Assembly: GCA_029204225.1 (NCBI GenBank)
Contig: CM055096.1
Span: 64,903,370-64,967,369 of the forward strand
Reading direction: 5' to 3'
Length of the DNA: 64,000 nucleotides
DNA from: Diphasiastrum complanatum
Taxonomy: Eukaryota > Streptophyta > Lycopodiopsida > Lycopodiales > Lycopodiaceae
Translations under genes and position numbers: made by a program
Shown: positions 58,691-64,000 of the stretch, piece by piece
Position numbering within the stretch: position 1 is the stretch's first letter
Layout: each line of letters opens with the position of its first letter
The notes under the pieces: model-generated
What the model saw: the letters and a program-made list of their open reading frames with translations, nothing else
Database searches by the model: none
What the model was told of the DNA's origin: nothing

Positions 58691-59110
58691 CTTGATAATC
58701 TTGACAAGTGCATATTTTGTGATCTGGATCTTTGTGATCAATATGAGGCAAGGTGGTCTTGGGATTCAAAGCTCTCCACTTCATTTTGGAAGCAGTCAAC
58801 TTCAAGGAGATTCTATTTTGGATATGGTAATCATGCATCATCATTAGATTTATTGGTTGATCTTCACACCATTGTATTTGTAAATGATCCATTTTTTAAA
58901 GCCAAAATCAGCCCTTAAAGTATGCATAATTTGTCATACTTCAATTACGTTATTTTCTGAGGAGAAAAGTGAAAAATACAAATACTAGTTTGATTAAAAT
59001 CATATATTATGAAGGATGGGCCTAGGTTGGCTAGTACATAATCTCAAAGGCCAATAAGGCAAATAATCAAGTTTTTCAAGTTAAAATCAAATATTTTCAA
59101 CTCTAGGTAT
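58691..59110. other. unassigned sequence with a short open frame
   Basis: A plus-strand frame at 58682-58918 (starting MHNLDNLDKCIF) has no recognisable domain and probably is chance. Confidence 0.3.
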
Positions 59111-59620
59111 TTTGAAGAGGTGCAAATTGATTGTAAGGCTATATATTTGTATGCGTACTTATGGATTTCCTATCCATAAGGGAAAATCCATACAGGTTAG
59201 ATGATGATCCCCTATAAATAATGCCAAAATCTCTAGAAACTTGAGATAAACCTCAATGCTCTCTTTCCTAGCTTCCAATGCTGTACACTAGGATCATGCA
59301 TGAATTGACTTAATCTAACAACACAATAGCTTAGATATTGTCTTGTGATGGTTAGATATATGAGTGAACCAACTAGCTTCCTATAGAGAGTAATATCTTC
59401 GAAGGATCTTTCATTACCTCTTATAGTGAGTTTTACATTTGATTCCATAGGAGTATCAATAGATTTAGCATCATCCATATGAAATCTTTTGAGAATAGAA
59501 TTAGCATACTTCTGTTGACAAATAAAAGTAGTTTGAGATCCTAGTTACTTCTATTCCTAAGATATAGTACAAATGACCAAGATTATGTACCCTAAATTCC
59601 TTCTTGAGTCAAGTGTTTTT
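59111..59620 (-). pseudogene. copia RT/RNase H linker fragment (minus strand)
   Basis: The open frame 59478-59233 reads SIDTPMESNVKLTIRGNERS, LYRKLVGSLIYLTITRQYLS and VVRLSQFMHDPSVQHWKLGK, the stretch joining copia RT and RNase H. Just upstream on the minus strand is decayed RT end sequence (CQQKYANSILKRFH). Truncated at both ends. Confidence 0.82.
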
Positions 59621-59799
59621 TGGATTTTTTTTTTTTTTTGATATTTTTCAGTTGTCTACAAATTAGCTTCTAGCGGTTTAAAAAACTAGTGATCTATCCG
59701 TCAAAGATAAATCTCTGGCACTATACACCAAGAAGAAGGATATTTTCAAAGGCAAGAATCAGATGCACAAATAACAACAACAGAAGCCTCAACCTACAT

Positions 59800-60115
59800 C
59801 AGAGAGCAATGGATCCAAAAGGTGACTCTTTTGCAGATACTGTAAGAGGGCGATCCACGAGCTGTATTTCACTGTCACTGAATCCCATATTTCATGGCAA
59901 GTCAAAGCACATTGAAATCCAATACCATTTCATTCGAGAAAAAGTTTTCTCAAGACAAGTGATCCTCGAATATTTCTCCACATCTGAAATGGTCGCATAC
60001 ATATATACTAAGGCTCTTCCCAGGATCAAGCATCAGAAGTTCTTCAACATGCTAAACCTGACAAAGACACTCAAGGCACCAATCGTGATCTTAAGGGGGG
60101 TTGTTGGAGATTAAG
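59800..60115 (+). pseudogene. copia RNase H C-terminus with LTR start
   Basis: The plus strand shows SKHIEIQYHFIREKV, YFSTSEMVAYIYTKALPR and IKHQKFFNMLNLTKTLK, the end of a copia polyprotein, within the frame 59689-60114. GGGGGG and TGTTGGAGATTAAGC (60101) mark a polypurine tract and the start of an LTR that is lost after about 60210. Confidence 0.8.
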
Positions 60116-60214
60116 CTCATAGTTTCTTCTTTGGTGTTTCAATTTATTTAAGATTCTTCTTACACATTCTTGATCCTTGAATTAATCATTGATCTAGAGT
60201 CAAATGCAACCTCT

Positions 60215-60817
60215 TTAGGTTTTTTGTCTGCTCATCTGATACTTGCAAGAATTATAGTTTTCTGTTTTGCCATGCTGTATTTTATGTAAAGGACGATCAT
60301 ACCATGCCTTGTGACGAGCTTTGTCTACTGCTAGTGCATGAATGACCATCAATCTGGTTTCACAAAGTTTATGCAAAGTCTCATGACACAGTTGTAAAGA
60401 TTTAGAATCATCCAACCATTCCGTTGCTGCTATGCATAAGGATGGTATTAAAAATTCGATTGGCATAACTACATCTTGACCATAGACAAGTTGAAATGTT
60501 GTCTGATTCATACTAACTTTATAAGCTGTTTTGAATGCCCATAATGAACCATGAAGTTTATGTTCCCAGTCAGAATGACTTGCTTCCACTATCTTTGTCA
60601 TAATATTGCAAAGAATTTTATTGGAAGGTTCTACTTGTCCATTACCCCTCGCATAATATGGAGTACTAAATCGATGAATAACAAAAAAGTCGTCCAACAA
60701 ACACTTTATTGTTACATTGACAAAATGTGTTCCCCGATCACTGACGATCTCCACAAGGCAACCCAAACTCTTGTTCACTAAATAAAGTAATGGCTGGTGG
60801 TCGGTATAAAAATGCAA
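60215..60817 (-). pseudogene. gypsy RNase H - integrase fusion created by deletion
   Basis: A 200-codon frame starts with the last catalytic part of RNase H (MHFYTDHQPLLYLVNK) and passes without a break into the middle of the integrase core (LVEIVSDRGTHFVNVTIKCL with its second Asp; RFSTPYYARGNGQVEPSNKI with the Glu), then LHGSLWAFKTAYKVSMNQTT and FQLVYGQDVVMPIEF. The RNase H end, the integrase zinc domain and the first catalytic Asp are missing. Confidence 0.85.
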
Positions 60818-61760
60818 AATGCATCGCCATTAGATATCTTCACGGAAAAAACCATGGCCAACGCTTCTCGTTCTGTTGTAGAACAATTCTTTTCAGGATC
60901 TGTAAGTTGTCATCGAAACGTCAAAACTGATCCAATAGCATATTTAGATGCATCAGTATGATCATGAAACTCGATTGTCCAATTTGGAGCTCGTAGAATC
61001 GGTGCAGAAGCTAATGCTTTCTTCAATTTCTCAAATGCTTCCAATGCTCCAATCATCCAAATAGGTACAATTGTCAACTTGTATATAGGTTGTGCTAAGT
61101 TTGCAAAGAATAAAATGAATATTCGATAGTAGTTTGCATGACCCATAAAAATATATACCTCTCAAATTGTTCTAGGTGGCGGTAGCTCCACAATGACTTT
61201 GATTTGGAATAATCCATAACAATGCCATGAATTGATATCACATGTCCAAGAACAACTCCATGAGTAACCAAATTTGACACTTTTCTGGATTTAAGGAGAT
61301 TTGGTACTTGCGGCAATGTTCAAATACTTTTTTCAAACAATCCAGATGGTCTGTATCGGCACTACGAACTCCAAGATCATCCAAGTAAGTTTCAAGGAAT
61401 TTATGCAAATAGTCTTTGAAGACGAACTGCATCACTCTTTGAAATGAACCAGGTGCATTACAAAGTCCAAACATATCCAAAGTTTGATAAGGTAAAGGAA
61501 TCTCGTTCAGTTTTGATTGATTATCTTTTTGACACATATAGCTTGCTGTACAATCCACTATTGCAAGAGCTTGATTCCAATTAACAGTATTTGTTTGAGA
61601 GTCATAATAAACTCCCAAAGTTTTTACTTGTCGATCACATGTATGATCCGTTGTTGATGAATCATCATCCCCTTTTTGAACAACTGGCTTGATTGTCCAA
61701 GTGATTGGATCAACTTTGATTGCACGCTCACGATTCTCAAAAGTAATTTTTCTGGTTATG
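60818..61760 (-). pseudogene. gypsy reverse transcriptase and RNase H start
   Basis: The RT palm is at 61618-61238: PLPYQTLDMFGLCNAPGSFQ, RVMQFVFKDYLHKFLETYLD, where the YLDD box holds the catalytic Asp pair, then KVFEHCRKYQISLNPEKC. Frame changes near 61260 lead to VVLGHVISIHGI (thumb), then 61146-60910 with APILRAPNWTIEFHDHTDAS, the RNase H first Asp, and KYAIGSVLT. Confidence 0.85.
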
Positions 61761-62400
61761 AATTACTTGCGCAACTCGTAACCATGGACGTCCCAATAAG
61801 ACACGATAAATATTAAGTATGTCAGGTAAGTCCGTTACTACAAAAGTAATGACAAACTGAACTCCAGCAATCTTGACAAGTATATCTTCCACTATCCCCT
61901 TAGGACGGATCTGCTAGCTTAATGACAAAATTTGCAGGCTTCATCCTTGTAAGGCCCCATTCTGCACATAGCTTTGTTGAGATCAAAATAACTCCTGAGC
62001 CTCCATCTATCACGACTGCTTCTTTACCAAACTGTTACATTGTATTGGTAGGGTGATGTCTCTTTGCTCACTTTCAAAGGCTGTCCCTACATTTAGTACT
62101 TCGTTTGTTTCTTCAAACTTGGCACAAAAGAGTGGCTCCTGATGGACTATTGGCTCAATCTGAGTTAATTTTTCTGCTAATACTTCTTTTGCTTTTGGCA
62201 CTAGCTTAAGAGATTCTCCCAATGCAATATCCGTCTTGCTAGATAGAATATTCATGATTAGTTCTGTTTGCGATGCTTCAGGTTCTGTCATCTTGAAGGG
62301 TTCTTCATGATGGTGCAACTGAGTATTAACATTTGTTCGTGGATTATGTATTTCGGCCACAACTTTAGCGGCTTTCCAATTCCTCTTCTTCTTGCAACTG
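61761..62400 (-). pseudogene. gypsy gag-pol linker and decayed protease zone
   Basis: A frame at 62360-62010 (starting MAEIHNPRTNVNTQLHHHEE) is low in recognisable motifs. Below it the minus strand has short hydrophobic strands that may be the protease, but I cannot find an intact DTG/DSG site. Confidence 0.4.
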
Positions 62401-62401
62401 T

Positions 62402-63535
62402 TTAATCCACTGTCTCATTATTCTGGTATTTTTTTGAGTTAAGATTCGGATACACCCCTGATGTAGTAGGTATATGAATAGATGGTGCAGATTCAGCATG
62501 TACTGGATCATCTGGAACTTCTTTCTGCTTCTTAGATTTGGTAACAACCATCAAAGGTATGCTCTGTTCAGTAGGCTGAGTTGCTCTTTTCTTGATTGTA
62601 ATCATATTCAATGAAGCAGTAACCGGCGATGGTTTAGGTCTTGCGGGACAATCCTTGTAACAATGTCCATAACCGCACTCTCGACAGAATGGGACAAACT
62701 TTTCTTTGTTCGGACATTTCGCAACTTTGTGATTTTTTCCACATGCAAAGCATCCAAGTGGTGCTCTAGTATAGGTAGTAGATTCTTGATATTGAAGTTT
62801 GAGCACATCTTTGCTGGATAATCTGAGGATTAAATGAGCAAAAAGCTGTTTCGTGTCCCATAGAGTTGCACAGATGACAAATAGTATCTGTCATTTGTCG
62901 TTTCATTGTCGACACTCATTGATGGTGTGATTGCTCACACATATTGCACACCAAACATTTTCTCGACTTAGAAAAGTCTTAGCGAGATTTTCAGTTGCTT
63001 TGTCACTCTTAGCATGCACCTCTTCCAAAACTTTCATTTTCTCGTCGAATTGAGACTGCATTTTGTCTAGTTGCATTTGCTGCTTTTGACCAAGTTTCTC
63101 GAATTCGTTAATCATCAACTCTGCTGTTGCACTGATATTCGTGGATGCAATAATGGTGGATGTTGTAGTGGTTTGCCCCGCTATATATGGCAGCATTCCA
63201 ATAGTTGGTTCTTCATCCGAATCTTCATCCTCCTCTTGTATTGCATCGTCCATAGCATGTTGTAAAGAAACATAATCAGTTCGGCATTTCAGCTCACATC
63301 TAATCCTTTTAGGTAGACCTGTTAAAAACCACATGATCATGACATCATCATCATCATTATCTCTCTTTCCCGTTTTAATTTTACTTAAAATTAGGAAAGG
63401 ATCTTCCATAATTTTTTTGGGTTTAAATCTTGTGATGAGGGCTTGTTTTACAACGCGAAGGTTCTTTGTGAGGGAGCAAAAAGTTATCAAGACTGATGAT
63501 GAATTTGTCTCATTTTTCACCAAATTTGTTAGAAA
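62402..63535 (-). pseudogene. gypsy gag with two zinc-binding segments
   Basis: The frame 63523-62903 carries gag core segments (LVITR..., VMIMWFLTGLPKRIRCELKC), an acidic linker (EEDEDSDEEP), a predicted coiled coil (KLGQKQQMQLDKMQSQFDEK) and CAICVSNHTINECR, a zinc knuckle with the pattern C-x2-C-x4-H-x4-C. After a frame change, 62806-62402 has a second Cys-rich part (CFACGKNHKVAKC and CRECGYGHCYKDC). It would bind the element's RNA in the particle. Confidence 0.75.
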
Positions 63536-63782
63536 TGAATGATTTTTGTTGTTTTATCTGATTTCTCAAATCCAAATGGATTTTAAGAATTGTGATCTGT
63601 ATGGCTTCCCCTCCTCAACAATCAAATTAGATCTCAAAGAAGAAAATCCACTCAAATCAAGCAAGATATCTCCCAATTTAATCCTAAAATGCAGTTTTAA
63701 CCCTACTATGCCAAAACAAGATGCCTAAATGCAAGCTAACATCCATCCAAACATGCTGAAAACTAAAAAACTAGTGTAACTC

Positions 63783-63800
63783 CTTGGCAACGACGCCAAA
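63783..63800 (-). other. gypsy primer binding site (tRNA-Asp type)
   Basis: The minus strand reads TTGGCGTCGTTGCCAAGG, close to the TGGCGCCGTTGCCGGGG primer site of Athila/Tat-like elements, three bases from the LTR end. Confidence 0.7.
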
Positions 63801-63802
63801 AT

Positions 63803-64000
63803 TGTAGTGGGCTATTTCCTATCCTACTCTCAACCCTAGATCCAAGCACACAAGCATCAAGGAGATGAATCTAGTTGTCACGTGGAGGTTTGTTCCCATG
63901 AGAGCGATAACATATTTCATAATCCAGCATGTGCATAAGATTCACATCTCTAAGATCCATTAACACTAAGCATTAACAATACATCCATTAACCCTAATTC
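63803..64000 (-). repeat. 5' LTR of the terminal gypsy element, partial
   Basis: The plus strand begins TGTAGTGGGCTATTTCC, that is, the LTR ends ...CCCACTACA on the minus strand. The outer part is beyond the window. Confidence 0.6.

Larger units (their letters stand above)
60215..64000 (-). mobile_element. Ty3/gypsy element, minus strand, 5' LTR running off the window
   Basis: Read 5' to 3' on the minus strand: part of an LTR (64000-63803), primer site, gag with zinc knuckles, a decayed protease zone, RT, RNase H and an integrase tail, truncated at 60215 beside copia sequence. The primer site TTGGCGTCGTTGCCAAGG is of the tRNA-Asp kind used by Athila/Tat-like plant gypsy elements, which fits the large gag. 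Several stops and frame changes plus an in-frame deletion inactivate it. Confidence 0.82.

Overview
This window is nuclear DNA of a land plant with a large, repeat-rich genome. It carries multi-exon genes with canonical GT-AG introns, many plant LTR retrotransposon remnants on both strands, a CACTA-type DNA transposon remnant, a LINE fragment and long CT/GA microsatellites. Two host genes have introns of 5.1 and 11.4 kb filled with nested retrotransposons. That suits a gymnosperm- or fern-like genome, but nothing here fixes the species.

Three host genes are recognisable. (1) A half-size ABCG (WBC) transporter on the minus strand (28230 down to 19282) assembles from 11 exons into one uninterrupted 669-residue frame. 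Its ninth intron holds two decayed copia elements in opposite orientation. (2) A LOW PSII ACCUMULATION 1-like chloroplast membrane protein lies on the plus strand (42443 to 55856). Four 3' exons are secure. A fifth, transit-peptide-like first exon 11.4 kb upstream is phase-compatible and proposed. The large intron contains a gypsy element inserted in a copia element. (3) The last two exons of a MOS11-like (SARNP/CIP29 family) mRNA-export protein lie at 9144-9675; the 5' exons were not found.

Region by region: 1-4.6 kb, two minus-strand copia remnants. 5.7-8.7 kb, a host tandem duplication carrying an internally deleted copia element with two LTRs and a 5-bp target duplication. 9.1-9.7 kb, MOS11-like exons. 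12.9-13.9 kb, microsatellites and an unusual repeat array with G-boxes. 13.85-16.87 kb, two convergent decayed genes of unknown identity, the best candidate here for something undescribed. 16.9-19.2 kb, copia fragments. 19.3-28.4 kb, the ABCG gene. 28.4-33.2 kb, mostly featureless sequence with a long hairpin and small palindromes. 33.2-33.8 kb, a gypsy scrap. 34.8-39.6 kb, a CACTA-like element lacking its right end. 39.6-41.9 kb, copia and LINE scraps. 42.4-55.9 kb, the LPA1-like gene. 55.9-60.1 kb, sparse sequence with tandem repeats and copia scraps. 60.2-64 kb, a minus-strand gypsy element running off the window.

Exon boundaries were set by hand from splice signals, frame continuity and remembered family sequences. 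No similarity search was run.
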